Shown here: piece by piece, positions 32,315 to 44,051 of the stretch
Layout of the letters: every line of letters begins with the position of its first letter
Numbering within the stretch: position 1 is the stretch's first letter
Assembly: GCA_963729935.1 (NCBI GenBank)
Contig: CAVSPW010000002.1
Coordinates: 1,550,001 to 1,614,000, forward strand
Direction: 5' to 3'
Source of the DNA: CAIKMD01 sp963729935
GTDB lineage: Bacteria > Pseudomonadota > Alphaproteobacteria > ATCC43930 > CGMCC-115725
DNA: 64,000 nucleotides
The notes under the pieces: generated by a model
Database searches by the model: none
What the model saw: only the letters and a program-made list of their open reading frames with translations
Told to the model about the DNA's origin: nothing
Made by a program: the position numbers and the translations under genes

Positions 32315-34999
32315 ATGCCGCCTGGCGCCTTTGGCCCCTCTCCCTCCGCCGCGACTGCCCCGACCTCTCCGCCCGCGGAGGCGACGCCGGTCATCGCGCA
32401 ATATCTCGCCTTGAAGCGCGCCCATCCGGATTCCCTGCTGTTCTACCGCATGGGCGATTTCTACGAGCTGTTCTTCGAGGATGCCGGGCGCGCCGCGGCC
32501 GCCCTCGACATTCAGCTCACCAAACGCGGCAAGCACGAGGGCGAGGACATCCCGATGTGCGGCGTGCCGGTGCATGCCGCCGAAGCCTATCTCGCACGCC
32601 TCATCCGCCAGGGCTTTCGAGTCGCCGTCTGCGAGCAGATGGAAGACCCCGCCGAAGCGCGCAAGCGGGGCAGCAAATCCCCGGTGCGGCGCGCGGTGGT
32701 TCGGATCGTCACGCCCGGTACCCTGACCGAGGATAACCTTCTCGATGCGCGACGGCACAACTATCTGGCCGCGCTTGCCGAGGCGGGGGGAACGCTCGCC
32801 TTGGCCTGGCTCGATCTCTCGACCGGCGATTTCGCGACCCAAGAGGTCGCGGCAGGCGGGCTCGGCGCCGCGCTGGCGCGGATCGGGCCGGGCGAGTTGC
32901 TGCTGCCCGAGCGGCTGCTGGCGCGCGCCGATCTCGTCGATCTTCTGGATCGGCACAAAGCCGAGCTCACGCCGCTCCCCAATAGCCGCTTCGACAGCGA
33001 CAATGGGCGGCGTCGGCTCGAGGAGCTCTATGGCGTCCGCGAACTCGCCGGTTTCGGCAATTTCTCGCGCGCCGAAGTGGCGGCGTGCGGCGCCCTCGTC
33101 GATTACGTCGCGCTGACGCAGCAAGGCCGGCTCCCGGTTCTGGCGACGCCGCGACGCCTGAAGACCGGCGACGCGATGGAGATCGACGCCGCGACGCGCC
33201 GCAATCTCGAATTGACCGAGACCTTGACCGGCGAACGTGCCGGAAGCCTCCTGGCCGCGATCGATCGCACCGAAACCGGCGCGGGCGCCCGGCTCCTGGC
33301 CGAACAACTTTCGGCCCCGCTGACCGATCCCGCCGCGATCGACGAGCGGCTCGACGCGGTCGCCTTCTTCGTCGCGGCCGAGCGATTGCGCGAAGCGGTG
33401 CGCGAGCGATTGCGGCATTGCGCCGATATGGCGCGCGCGATGACGCGGCTTGAGCTCGCGCGCGGCGGCCCGCGCGACCTTGCCGCGCTACGCGACACGC
33501 TCGAGGAAAGCGCGCGATTGCGCGGGTTGCTGGCCGATGCCGGGTTCGGGGCGCCGCCTGCGCTGACAATGAAGATAGACCGCGATCTCGGCGAGCACGC
33601 GGCGTTGGTCGATCGCCTGACCCGGGCGCTTGCGGCCGAGCTCCCCTTGCTCGCGCGCGACGGCGGCTTCATCGCCGCGGCTTATGCGCCCGAGCTGGAC
33701 GAGCTGCGCGCCTTGCGCGACGAAAGCCGGCGCCTCGTCGCCGGATTGCAGTCGCGATACGCGGCGGAAACCGGCGTGGCGGGCCTCAAAATTCGCCACA
33801 ACAACGTTCTCGGCTATCACATCGACGTCACGCCGACCCAGGCGCCGAAGATCGGCGCGGGTTTCATTCACCGTCAGACCCTGGCCTCTTCCGTACGCTA
33901 TTCGACGGTCGAGCTCGCCGAACTCGAAAGCAAGATCGCGTCCGCCGCGGATCGGGCTCTGGCGCTCGAATTGAAGCTTTTCGAGGAACTCGTCGCGGAG
34001 ACCCGATCGCGCGCCGATGCGATCGCGTGTGCCGCCGCGGCGCTGGCCGCGCTCGATGTCGCGACGGCGCTCGCCGAACTTGCCGTGACCGAGCGCTATT
34101 GCCGGCCCCGGCTCGACGACGGACTCGGCTTCGAGGTCAGGCAAGGCCGCCATCCGGTGGTCGAGGCGGCCTTGCTGTGCGCCCGAGGCCAGAGCTTCGT
34201 CGCCAATGATTGCGATCTGCGCGACGGCAAGCGGTTGTGGCTGTTGACCGGACCCAACATGGCCGGGAAAAGCACCTTCCTGCGCCAGAACGCGCTCATC
34301 GCGGTGATGGCGCAAATGGGATCCTTCGTTCCGGCCGAATCCGCGCAGCTGGGCGTCGTCGACCGTCTCTTCAGCCGGGTCGGGGCGGCCGATGATCTGG
34401 CGCGCGGGCGCTCGACCTTCATGGTCGAAATGGTCGAGACCGCATCGATTCTTAATCAGGCGGGTCCGCGATCCCTCGTCATTCTCGACGAGATCGGCCG
34501 CGGGACCGCGACCTTCGACGGGCTTTCGATCGCCTGGGCCTCCATCGAGCACCTTCACGACAAGAATCGCTGCCGCACGCTCTTCGCCACCCACTACCAC
34601 GAGCTCACCGCGCTCGCCGCGAAGCTGGACCAGCTCTGTTGCTATACGATGCGCGTCAAGGAATGGCAGGGCGACGTGGTTTTCCTGCACGAGATCGCGC
34701 CCGGGGCCGCCGACCGTTCCTATGGCATTCACGTCGCCAAGCTCGCCGGCCTTCCGCCGGCGGTGATCGCGCGGGCCGAGCAGGTGCTCGAGACGCTTGA
34801 AAAGGGCGAGCAGGGCGGCGCGCTGACCCGGCTGGCGGAGGATCTGCCCCTCTTTGCCGCGAAGCTTCCTCTCGCAGAGCCCGAGGCGCCGTCGCCGGTC
34901 GAGACGCTTCTCGACGGGCTGCGGCCCGACGAGCTCTCGCCGCGCGAGGCGCTCGAGATTCTTTACCGGATCAAACGCCTTCGCGACGGCGACAATTAG
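32315..34999 (+). CDS. mutS: DNA mismatch repair protein MutS
   Basis: The protein has 894 aa, normal for MutS. The mismatch-recognition Phe-x-Glu is FYE at 49-51 within YRMGDFYELFF. The core and clamp domains follow, and the C-terminal ATPase has Walker A TGPNMAGKST (about 644-653), Walker B LVILDEIGRGT and the FATHYHEL motif. It recognises mismatches and recruits MutL. It lies directly upstream of glnD with a 27-bp gap, an arrangement common in alphaproteobacteria. Confidence 0.97.
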   Translation: MPPGAFGPSPSAATAPTSPPAEATPVIAQYLALKRAHPDSLLFYRMGDFYELFFEDAGRAAAALDIQLTKRGKHEGEDIPMCGVPVHAAEAYLARLIRQGFRVAVCEQMEDPAEARKRGSKSPVRRAVVRIVTPGTLTEDNLLDARRHNYLAALAEAGGTLALAWLDLSTGDFATQEVAAGGLGAALARIGPGELLLPERLLARADLVDLLDRHKAELTPLPNSRFDSDNGRRRLEELYGVRELAGFGNFSRAEVAACGALVDYVALTQQGRLPVLATPRRLKTGDAMEIDAATRRNLELTETLTGERAGSLLAAIDRTETGAGARLLAEQLSAPLTDPAAIDERLDAVAFFVAAERLREAVRERLRHCADMARAMTRLELARGGPRDLAALRDTLEESARLRGLLADAGFGAPPALTMKIDRDLGEHAALVDRLTRALAAELPLLARDGGFIAAAYAPELDELRALRDESRRLVAGLQSRYAAETGVAGLKIRHNNVLGYHIDVTPTQAPKIGAGFIHRQTLASSVRYSTVELAELESKIASAADRALALELKLFEELVAETRSRADAIACAAAALAALDVATALAELAVTERYCRPRLDDGLGFEVRQGRHPVVEAALLCARGQSFVANDCDLRDGKRLWLLTGPNMAGKSTFLRQNALIAVMAQMGSFVPAESAQLGVVDRLFSRVGAADDLARGRSTFMVEMVETASILNQAGPRSLVILDEIGRGTATFDGLSIAWASIEHLHDKNRCRTLFATHYHELTALAAKLDQLCCYTMRVKEWQGDVVFLHEIAPGAADRSYGIHVAKLAGLPPAVIARAEQVLETLEKGEQGGALTRLAEDLPLFAAKLPLAEPEAPSPVETLLDGLRPDELSPREALEILYRIKRLRDGDN

Positions 35000-35026
35000 C
35001 GCACGCCCGTGTAAGATCGGCACGCC

Positions 35027-37792
35027 ATGAACCACCTTCCTCACCAGCGCGAAATCATCGACCGGCGGACGCTGATGGCCGAGCTCGAAGCCCTGGCCGA
35101 AGCGACCTCGGAGCCGCCGCGCAAGCAGGTGGCGGAGATTCTGAAGACCGCGCTCATCGCCGGCCGGTCGGAGATACGCCGGCGTTTCGAGGGCGGCACC
35201 TCGGGCACGGAGACCGTGCACGCGCTCTCCTTCCTCATGGATCAGATCATTCGCGTGCTGCACGATTTCGTCGGCGCCCATATCTACGTGAACGCCAACC
35301 CGACCGAAGGCGAGCGCATGGCCCTGATCGCGGTCGGCGGCTATGGCCGCGGCGAATTGGCACCCTATTCCGATATCGATCTGCTCTTCCTGACCTCCTA
35401 CAAGCCGACCCCCCATACCGAGCAGGTGGTCGAATACATGCTCTACACGCTTTGGGATCTGGGCCTGAAGGTGGGGCAAGCGACGCGCTCGATCGAAGAG
35501 ACCCTGCGCCAGGCCGAAGCGGATTTGACCATCCGCACCGCCGTGCTCGAGGCACGCTATATCTGGGGCGACCAGAATCTCTTCACCGAGTTGCGGCAGC
35601 GCTTCGATTCCGAAATCGTGAAGAAAACCTCCACCGCCTTCATCGAAGCAAAGCTCCTCGAGCGCGACGAACGCCACGAGCGACTCGGCGATTCGCGCTA
35701 TCTGGTCGAGCCCAACGTCAAGGAAAGCAAGGGCGGTCTGCGCGACCTGCACACCCTCTTCTGGATCGCCAAATATGTCTACCGCGTCGATAGCATCGAC
35801 AAGCTCGTCGAGCTGAAGGTGCTGTCGCCCAAGGAAGCGCAGCGTTTCACGCGGGCGCAGAATTTCCTATGGACGGTTCGCTGCCACCTGCACTTCCTCG
35901 CCGAGCGGGCCGAGGACCGGCTCACCTTCGACCGCCAGAGCGAGGTCGGGCGACGGATGGGTTACACCGACCACGCCGGCGCGCGCGGTGTCGAGCGCTT
36001 CATGAAGCATTACTTCCTCATCGCCAAGGATGTCGGCGATCTGACGCGGATTTTCTGCGCTTTTCTCGAATCCGAGCATCGCCACCAGGCGCGCTTTTCC
36101 CTGAAGCGCTGGGGCTGGACCAAGCGATCGGTCGAGGGTTTCGCGGTCGATGGGGGAAGGCTCGACGTCGCGAACGACCACCAGTTCCGCGACGATCCGG
36201 TGGCGCTCATCCGACTGTTTTACGTCGCGCAAAAGGAAGAGCTCGACATCCATCCCCACGCGCTGCGCCTCATCACGCAATCCTTGAAGCTCATCGACAA
36301 TGATTTGCGCGGGAACGCGGAAGCGAACCGCCTCTTCGTCGAGATCTTGACCTCGAAGAAGAACCCGGAGATCGCGCTGCGCTGGATGAACGAGGCGGGA
36401 GTCTTCGGCCGCTTCGTGCCGGATTTCGGCCGCGTCGTTGCGCAGATGCAATACGACATGTATCACGTCTACACGGTCGACGAGCATTCCCTCTTCGCGA
36501 TCGGCATCCTGCACCAGATCGAGAGCGGCGCCTTCAAAAAAGAGCTGCCGCTCGGAACAGCGATATTTCCGACGATCGATTCGCGCCGCGTGCTTTACCT
36601 GGCCGTTCTGCTCCACGACATCGCCAAGGGACGCGGCGGCGACCATTCAGTTCTGGGCGCGCAAGTGGCGGAAAAACTCGGGCCCCGTTTCGGCTTCTCC
36701 GACGAGGAGACCGAGACCGTCGCCTGGCTGGTGCGATGGCATTTACTGATGAGCAACATCGCCTTCAAATTCGACATCGACGATCCCCAGACGATCCACG
36801 ATTTCGTCGACCGCGTGCAATCGCCGGAGCGCTTGAAGCTGTTGTTGATCCTGACGATCGCGGATATCCGCGCGGTCGGGCCCAATGTGTGGAACGGATG
36901 GAAGGCGGCGCTGTTGCGCGAGCTTTACCACCGCGCGACCGAAATGATGTCCGGCGGCATCGATCTCGCGGCCCGGGCAGAGCGCGTCAAGGCCGCGCAA
37001 GAAGCGTTGCGCCAAGGTCTGCGCGATTTCTCGGCCGCCGAGATCGATTCCTTCATCGCCAAGGGCTATCCGCTTTACTGGCTCAGCTTCGACGCCGAGA
37101 CCCAGTCACGCCATGCAAGGCTCGTTCGCGAAGCCGAGCGCACCGGCGCGCCCTTGACCGTCGATACGCGCGTCGACACCGTGCGCGCCGTGACCGAGGT
37201 GACGGTCTACACCACCGATCATGCGGGCTTGTTCTCGCGCATCGCCGGCGCCTTGGCCTTGGCCGGCGCCAACATCGTCGACGCGAAGATCCACACCCTC
37301 TCGAACGGCATGGCGCTCGATACCTTCTGGGTCCAGGACCGGTCCGGCGGCGCCTTCGATCAGCCGCAGAAGCTGGCGAAGCTCTCGGTGCTCTTCGAGA
37401 ACGTGCTGATGGGCAAGGTCAAGCCGCGCCTCGAGCTCGACGCGCCCGAAAAGGTGCCGAGCCGGACCCGGGTCTTCACCGTGCCCCCGCGCGTCCTCAT
37501 CGACAACAACGCGTCGGGCACCTATACGGTCGTCGAGGTGAACGGCCGCGACCGGCCGGGCCTTCTCTATGAGGTCACGCGCGCGCTGACCGATCTCAAT
37601 CTGCAGATTTCGAGCGCCAAGATTTCGACCTATGGCGAGAAGGTCGTGGACGTCTTCTATGTGAAGGATTTGTTCGGCCACAAGGTCGAGCACGAGAAGA
37701 AGCTGTCCGACATACGCGAGCGCCTGATCGAGGCGCTGACCGATCCCGCCGAGCGGCAGAACAGCAAACGCGACAGCGTCCCGGCCGAGTGA
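35027..37792 (+). CDS. glnD: Bifunctional [protein-PII] uridylyltransferase/uridylyl-removing enzyme GlnD
   Basis: The protein has 921 aa. The nucleotidyltransferase motif GGYGRGELAPYSDIDLLFL is near residues 104-122. The HD hydrolase domain has LLHDIAKGRGGDHS near 526-539. Two C-terminal ACT domains sense glutamine: TEVTVYTTDHAGLFSRIAG from about 724 and VEVNGRDRPGLLYEVTRAL from about 835. It uridylylates or deuridylylates PII proteins according to glutamine level and so sets nitrogen status. In many relatives murJ follows; here a convergent MFS gene does. Confidence 0.97.
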   Translation: MNHLPHQREIIDRRTLMAELEALAEATSEPPRKQVAEILKTALIAGRSEIRRRFEGGTSGTETVHALSFLMDQIIRVLHDFVGAHIYVNANPTEGERMALIAVGGYGRGELAPYSDIDLLFLTSYKPTPHTEQVVEYMLYTLWDLGLKVGQATRSIEETLRQAEADLTIRTAVLEARYIWGDQNLFTELRQRFDSEIVKKTSTAFIEAKLLERDERHERLGDSRYLVEPNVKESKGGLRDLHTLFWIAKYVYRVDSIDKLVELKVLSPKEAQRFTRAQNFLWTVRCHLHFLAERAEDRLTFDRQSEVGRRMGYTDHAGARGVERFMKHYFLIAKDVGDLTRIFCAFLESEHRHQARFSLKRWGWTKRSVEGFAVDGGRLDVANDHQFRDDPVALIRLFYVAQKEELDIHPHALRLITQSLKLIDNDLRGNAEANRLFVEILTSKKNPEIALRWMNEAGVFGRFVPDFGRVVAQMQYDMYHVYTVDEHSLFAIGILHQIESGAFKKELPLGTAIFPTIDSRRVLYLAVLLHDIAKGRGGDHSVLGAQVAEKLGPRFGFSDEETETVAWLVRWHLLMSNIAFKFDIDDPQTIHDFVDRVQSPERLKLLLILTIADIRAVGPNVWNGWKAALLRELYHRATEMMSGGIDLAARAERVKAAQEALRQGLRDFSAAEIDSFIAKGYPLYWLSFDAETQSRHARLVREAERTGAPLTVDTRVDTVRAVTEVTVYTTDHAGLFSRIAGALALAGANIVDAKIHTLSNGMALDTFWVQDRSGGAFDQPQKLAKLSVLFENVLMGKVKPRLELDAPEKVPSRTRVFTVPPRVLIDNNASGTYTVVEVNGRDRPGLLYEVTRALTDLNLQISSAKISTYGEKVVDVFYVKDLFGHKVEHEKKLSDIRERLIEALTDPAERQNSKRDSVPAE

Positions 37793-37819
37793 GCGCCGCC
37801 GGCGGGCGCGTCGCGCGCC

Positions 37820-39418
37820 TCAGGGCTCGACCCGATCGATGTCCGCGGCGATCAACTCCCCCGGACGCGCCGCCGCCTCTTCGACCGGCTTCCCGGCGAT
37901 AGGCGGCGGCCCCGCGCGCGTGCGCAAGGGCAGCTCTTCGATGAAGAAGGCCAACAGGACACCGAGGGCACAGAGGCCCGCACCCGTGAAATAGACGTAG
38001 CGGAAGGAATCCGAGAAGCTCGCGACGATGAGCTGGCGCGCGGCTTCCGGCAAAGCCGCAATCATCGCCGGGCCGCCATGCAGCAATCCGCTCGCGCTCA
38101 AACCGAGCGACGCGCCTTGGGTTTGCTGCGTCAGGCCGGCGAAGAGAATCGCGCCCATCAGCGCCACGCCGAAGGAGCCGCCCATCGAGCGGAAAAACGA
38201 AGTGAGCGAAGTCGCCGTGCCGAGATCGCGCAGCTCCACCGCGTTCTGCACCGAGATCGAGACCATGGGCCCGGCGGGACCCAGGCCGAAGCCGAGCGCG
38301 GCCATATAGAAAGCGTAGAGCAGGGCAGGCGTCGCACGGGTCACGCCGACGAAGAGGAGGAAGGAAAGCGCAGCGATGCCCAACGAGACCAGCGGCACCA
38401 GCTTGTAGCGCCCGGTATAACGGATGAAGCGCCCCGTGAGCGTGGCGCCGATCGTGATGCCGATCATCATCGGCGTGATCAGCAGGCCCGAATTGCTCGC
38501 GGTCGCGCCGATGACGACTTGGAGAAAGAGGGGCAGGAAGATGGTCGCGCCGACCGATGCCGCGCCCATCAGGAAGGCGAGGCTGTTGCCGATGACGAAA
38601 ACATTGTTGCGGAAAAGCCGCAGCGGAAGCAGCGGGTCCTCGGCACGGAGTTCCTGCAAGACGAGAAGGGCAACGAGAACGACCGCGAGCGCCATGAGGC
38701 CGAGTATGATCGGCGAAGTCCAGGCGAATTCGGTGCCGCCCCACGTCGTCACCAGCAGCAGCGACACGATCGCTGGGACCATCAGCGCCGCGCCGAGATA
38801 GTCGATCTTCTTCGTCCTGCCATGCACCGGCAGCCGCTTCAGGGCCCGGTTGCAGATGACGAGCCCCAGCACGGCGATCGGCAGATTGATCCAGAACACC
38901 CAGCGCCAGGACAGGACGTCGACCAGGAAGCCGCCCAGCATCGGTCCGCCCAAGGTCGAAACCGCCCAGACGGTCGAGAAATAGGCCTGGTAGCGGCCGC
39001 GCTCGCGCGGCGGAATGATATCGGCGATGATCGTCATGGCGAGCGAAATGAGCCCGCCCCCGCCGAGCCCTTGCACGGTGCGGCCGGCGATGAGCTCGCC
39101 CATGGTCTGAGCGAGACCGCAAGCGAGCGAGCCAAGCAGGAAGAAGCCGATCGCGGCGACGAAGAGCGGACGCCGTCCGTAGAGGTCGCTGAGCTTGCCG
39201 TAGATCGGCGTCGCCGCGGTGGAGGTCAACAAATAGGCCGACACCGCCCAGGACATGTACTCCATCCCGTGCAGCTCGCCCGCCATCGCCGGCAGGGCCG
39301 TCGCGACGATGGTTTGATCGAGCGCGCCCAAAAACATGCCGAGCATCGTGCCGCTCAACATGTACATGATGTCGCGATGGCTGAAGCGGGCGGGTTGAGT
39401 CGTTACGGTATCAGGCAT
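37820..39418 (-). CDS. MFS drug:H+ antiporter, DHA2/EmrB family
   Basis: The protein has 532 aa from ATG 39418 (an upstream start would add 9 residues). It has about 14 membrane segments, with the family signatures LDQTIVATALP in helix 1, the loop GKLSDLYGRRPLF, and GGPMLGGFLVD in helix 5 (antiporter motif C region). It should export hydrophobic toxic compounds using the proton gradient. It has no linked membrane-fusion protein or regulator and is convergent with glnD. Confidence 0.92.
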   Translation of the reverse strand: MPDTVTTQPARFSHRDIMYMLSGTMLGMFLGALDQTIVATALPAMAGELHGMEYMSWAVSAYLLTSTAATPIYGKLSDLYGRRPLFVAAIGFFLLGSLACGLAQTMGELIAGRTVQGLGGGGLISLAMTIIADIIPPRERGRYQAYFSTVWAVSTLGGPMLGGFLVDVLSWRWVFWINLPIAVLGLVICNRALKRLPVHGRTKKIDYLGAALMVPAIVSLLLVTTWGGTEFAWTSPIILGLMALAVVLVALLVLQELRAEDPLLPLRLFRNNVFVIGNSLAFLMGAASVGATIFLPLFLQVVIGATASNSGLLITPMMIGITIGATLTGRFIRYTGRYKLVPLVSLGIAALSFLLFVGVTRATPALLYAFYMAALGFGLGPAGPMVSISVQNAVELRDLGTATSLTSFFRSMGGSFGVALMGAILFAGLTQQTQGASLGLSASGLLHGGPAMIAALPEAARQLIVASFSDSFRYVYFTGAGLCALGVLLAFFIEELPLRTRAGPPPIAGKPVEEAAARPGELIAADIDRVEP

Positions 39419-39484
39419 GGGGCTCGCATCGCCGCGGGAGCGCAAGTCTAAAACCGCGCCCGCGGAACCGCCAGACGCGCCGCG

Positions 39485-40675
39485 TCAACCCTGCGCCCCG
39501 CGAAATTCAATGCTCAGGGGCAAGAGCATCAAGGCGAAAGCGCAGAAGCCGATGGGGACGAAGGCGATCCAGGGCCACTGCGTCGCATCCCAGGCATAGC
39601 CCGATAGGATCGAGATCAGCACGGCGCACGGATAGGAGATCGTGAACATCGCGGAGGCGAGGCGGTGCACGTCCTCCGGCGCGCTCAGCAAAGGCGGAAG
39701 CGCCAGGATGAGGATGAGACCGGTCGCGACGGAAAAGCCCAGCAGGCCGGAAAAGAAGACGATCCACCATCCCGTGCCCGTCGCCAGCCCGATGATGGAC
39801 GAAAGGCTCAGGGCACCGATCGCGACGTAGGCGGCGTGACGGCGCACGAGCCGCGGCGCCAAGGCGAGCATCAGAAACGATGCCGGCAATTGGCAAAAAT
39901 TGAGCGCGGTCAGTGCGGCGCTGATCAGATCGGGACGGCCGATGGCGTTGAGATAGTCGGGCAGAAACGTGTTGGTGGCGAAATAGCAGGTGTTGATGCA
40001 GCCCAAACACAGCGCCAGGCGCCAGAGCTGCTTGTCGCGCCAGTTGGGCCACCAGCGGCGCGACGCGGGCGTGATCGGACTGGCGACGCGCGGCGCGAAC
40101 AGCGCGACGATGACGGCGATCGCAACGACCGGAACGCCCCAATAGACGAAGACGAGGCGCCAACTGCCGCCCGCGAGCGGGAGCACCAGCGGCAGGGTGA
40201 GCGCGACCGCGACGGTCTCGGCCACCAGCAAACCGTTGGTATAGACGGCCGTCGCGAGCGGCACGCGCTCGGGCAGCCAGGATCGCACCAAAGGGGGCAG
40301 GGAAGGCTGCATGATCGCGACGCCGGCGCTCGTGATCATGGTCGTAAAGTAAAGGAGACCGACCCCGTTCGCGGCGCCTCGCGCCGCCGAGCCGAGGCCT
40401 ACGAGCAACAACCCCGTTATCAGCGCCGCGGTCGCGCCGAAGCGCGCGATCAGGAGCGAGCCCGGGATGGCGGCGGCCGCGAAGAGCAGCGAAGGCAAGG
40501 TCCCGAGCGTGCCGATCTCGGTTTCGGTGAGGTGAAGCTCGGCATGGATCAGGGGAATGACTGGCGGCACCGCCAGAAGCGTCAAGCGCAGACCGAGGCC
40601 CGCGAGCCACAACAACGCAAGTGACGACCAAACCGAGCGCTTCGAGACGGAGACGGCACCGATGGAGCTATTCAC
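39485..40675 (-). CDS. MFS transporter, CynX/NimT (cyanate permease-like) family
   Basis: The protein has 396 aa and 12 predicted helices. The first helix region LLWLAGLGLRLTLLAVPPVIPLIHAEL is typical of CynX/NimT transporters, followed by GTLGTLPSLLFAAAAIPG. Members carry cyanate, nitroimidazoles or small organic acids; the substrate here is unknown. The start overlaps the 3' end of dnaJ by 8 bp, so it may be expressed by readthrough from the heat-shock genes. Confidence 0.88.
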   Translation of the reverse strand: MNSSIGAVSVSKRSVWSSLALLWLAGLGLRLTLLAVPPVIPLIHAELHLTETEIGTLGTLPSLLFAAAAIPGSLLIARFGATAALITGLLLVGLGSAARGAANGVGLLYFTTMITSAGVAIMQPSLPPLVRSWLPERVPLATAVYTNGLLVAETVAVALTLPLVLPLAGGSWRLVFVYWGVPVVAIAVIVALFAPRVASPITPASRRWWPNWRDKQLWRLALCLGCINTCYFATNTFLPDYLNAIGRPDLISAALTALNFCQLPASFLMLALAPRLVRRHAAYVAIGALSLSSIIGLATGTGWWIVFFSGLLGFSVATGLILILALPPLLSAPEDVHRLASAMFTISYPCAVLISILSGYAWDATQWPWIAFVPIGFCAFALMLLPLSIEFRGAQG

Positions 40676-41789
40676 GCAGATCCTCGAAGAACTCCTTCAC
40701 CTTGGCGAAAAAGCCTTCGCTTTCGGGGCTGGTGCGCTCCCCGCCTTCGCGTTCGAATTCGCGCAGCAATTCCTGCTGGCGCTTGGTCAGATGCACGGGC
40801 GTCTCGACGCTGACCTGGACGAACATGTCGCCGCGCGCATGGCTCCTGAGCACCGACATGCCCTTGCCCTTGAGCCGGAATTGGTGGCCCGACTGCGTTC
40901 CCGCCGGGATCGTGACCTTGGCGCGATTGCCGTCGATCGTCGGCACCTCGATCGAGCCGCCTAAAGCCGCGGTCGGCATCGCGATCGGCACGCGGCAATA
41001 GATATTGGCGCCGTCGCGCTGAAAAAGCGGATGCGCCCGCAGGCCGAGAAAGATGTAGAGATCGCCATTGCCGCCGCCGCGCAGACCCGCCTCGCCCTCG
41101 CCGGCCAGGCGGATGCGCGTGCCGTCCTCGACGCCGGGCGGGATCGTGACGTTGAGCGTCTTCTCCTTGCGCACGCGGCCTTGACCGCCGCAGGCCCGGC
41201 AGGGATTCTCGATCACCTTGCCGGCGCCGTGACAGGACGGGCAGGTGCGCTCCATGGTGAAGAAACCCTGCTGCGTGCGCACGCGCCCGGAGCCGCGGCA
41301 GGTCGGACAATTGCTCGGCCGCGAGCCGGCTTCGGCGCCGCTGCCATGGCAGGCCTCGCAGGACGCCAGGGTCGGAACCCGCACTTGGGTTTCGCGGCCC
41401 TTGAACGCTTCTTCGAGCGTGATTTCGAGATTATAGCGAAGATCGTTGCCGCGATTGCCGCCGCCCTGCCCGCCGCGGCCGCCCATCATCGAGCCGAACA
41501 TCTCTTCGAAGATATCGGCAAAACCGCCGCCGAAATCGCCGGCGCCGGCGCCGCGGCCGCCATTTTCAAAAGCGGCGTGGCCGAAGCGATCATAGGCCGC
41601 GCGCCGCTGCTCGTCCTTCAGCACGTCATAGGCTTCGTTGATGGCTTTGAAACGGTGCTCGGCGTCCTTGTCGCCGGGGTTGCGATCGGGATGACATTGC
41701 ATCGCGAGCTTGCGGAACGCCTTCTTGATGTCCTCGGGCGAGGCTTCGCGCGTCACGCCCAGAAGCTCATAGAAGTCTTGCTTCGCCAT
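40668..41789 (-). CDS. dnaJ: Chaperone protein DnaJ (Hsp40)
   Basis: The protein has 373 aa. The J-domain has the HPD motif in AMQCHPDRNPGD, then a Gly/Phe-rich linker (about 75-105) and four zinc-finger repeats: CEACHGSG, CPTCRGSG, CPSCHGAG and CRACGGQG. It delivers substrates to DnaK and stimulates its ATPase. It lies 88 bp downstream of dnaK with a hairpin between them. Confidence 0.98.
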   Translation of the reverse strand: MAKQDFYELLGVTREASPEDIKKAFRKLAMQCHPDRNPGDKDAEHRFKAINEAYDVLKDEQRRAAYDRFGHAAFENGGRGAGAGDFGGGFADIFEEMFGSMMGGRGGQGGGNRGNDLRYNLEITLEEAFKGRETQVRVPTLASCEACHGSGAEAGSRPSNCPTCRGSGRVRTQQGFFTMERTCPSCHGAGKVIENPCRACGGQGRVRKEKTLNVTIPPGVEDGTRIRLAGEGEAGLRGGGNGDLYIFLGLRAHPLFQRDGANIYCRVPIAMPTAALGGSIEVPTIDGNRAKVTIPAGTQSGHQFRLKGKGMSVLRSHARGDMFVQVSVETPVHLTKRQQELLREFEREGGERTSPESEGFFAKVKEFFEDLRE

Positions 41790-41831
41790 CGCCTTTACCC
41801 GCTACCCCCGACACGAACCCCGGACAGCAAA

Positions 41832-41853
41832 CCGCCCCGGAACGCCGGGGCGG
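41832..41853 (-). terminator. Strong hairpin between dnaK and dnaJ
   Basis: CCGCCCCGG and CCGGGGCGG form a perfect 9-bp GC stem with a 4-base loop in the gap. On the minus strand only TTT follows before GC resumes. It probably acts as a partial terminator or RNA stabiliser that lowers dnaJ relative to dnaK. Confidence 0.6.
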
Positions 41854-41877
41854 CTGCTTTTCAGGCTGCGACTCGCC

Positions 41878-43815
<1,938 letters not shown>

Positions 43816-43915
43816 AACCACCCCTTTGTTGCAGCAGGGCCCCGCAGCCCCGGATAGGCACTGCGAAATCCCCCGCGGATCGGTTGGCCAGGAGACCCTG
43901 GCGGATTGAGCCATA

Positions 43916-43944
43916 TATATGTGGGCGGGCCCCAGGGCGTGCAA
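43916..43944 (-). promoter_or_regulatory. Candidate dnaK promoter
   Basis: On the minus strand TTGCAC and CATATA are separated by 17 bp, about 100 bp before the dnaK ATG. The CCCACATATA context around the -10 also resembles RpoH promoters (CCCATAT type). No CIRCE (HrcA) element is visible here, which fits RpoH control of dnaK. Confidence 0.5.
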
Positions 43945-44051
43945 CGGGGGCGGCACCGAAACCGCTCCGATTTTGCCTTGAATTGAGCCCGCGTCCTGCG
44001 CCGGGGCCCCGGATCAGGCCGCCCGCCGCCGGTCCGCGATGGCGGGGGCGC

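Noticed and set aside
33488..35752. Very long open frame on the minus strand opposite mutS and glnD
   Set aside because: It is Arg/Asp/Gly-rich, lacks any domain, and mirrors the codon bias of the two real genes. Long antisense frames are common in such high-GC DNA.
37793..37819. GC-rich hairpin between glnD and the convergent MFS gene
   Set aside because: The arms are only about 5 bp and self-complementary in several registers, with no T-tract.
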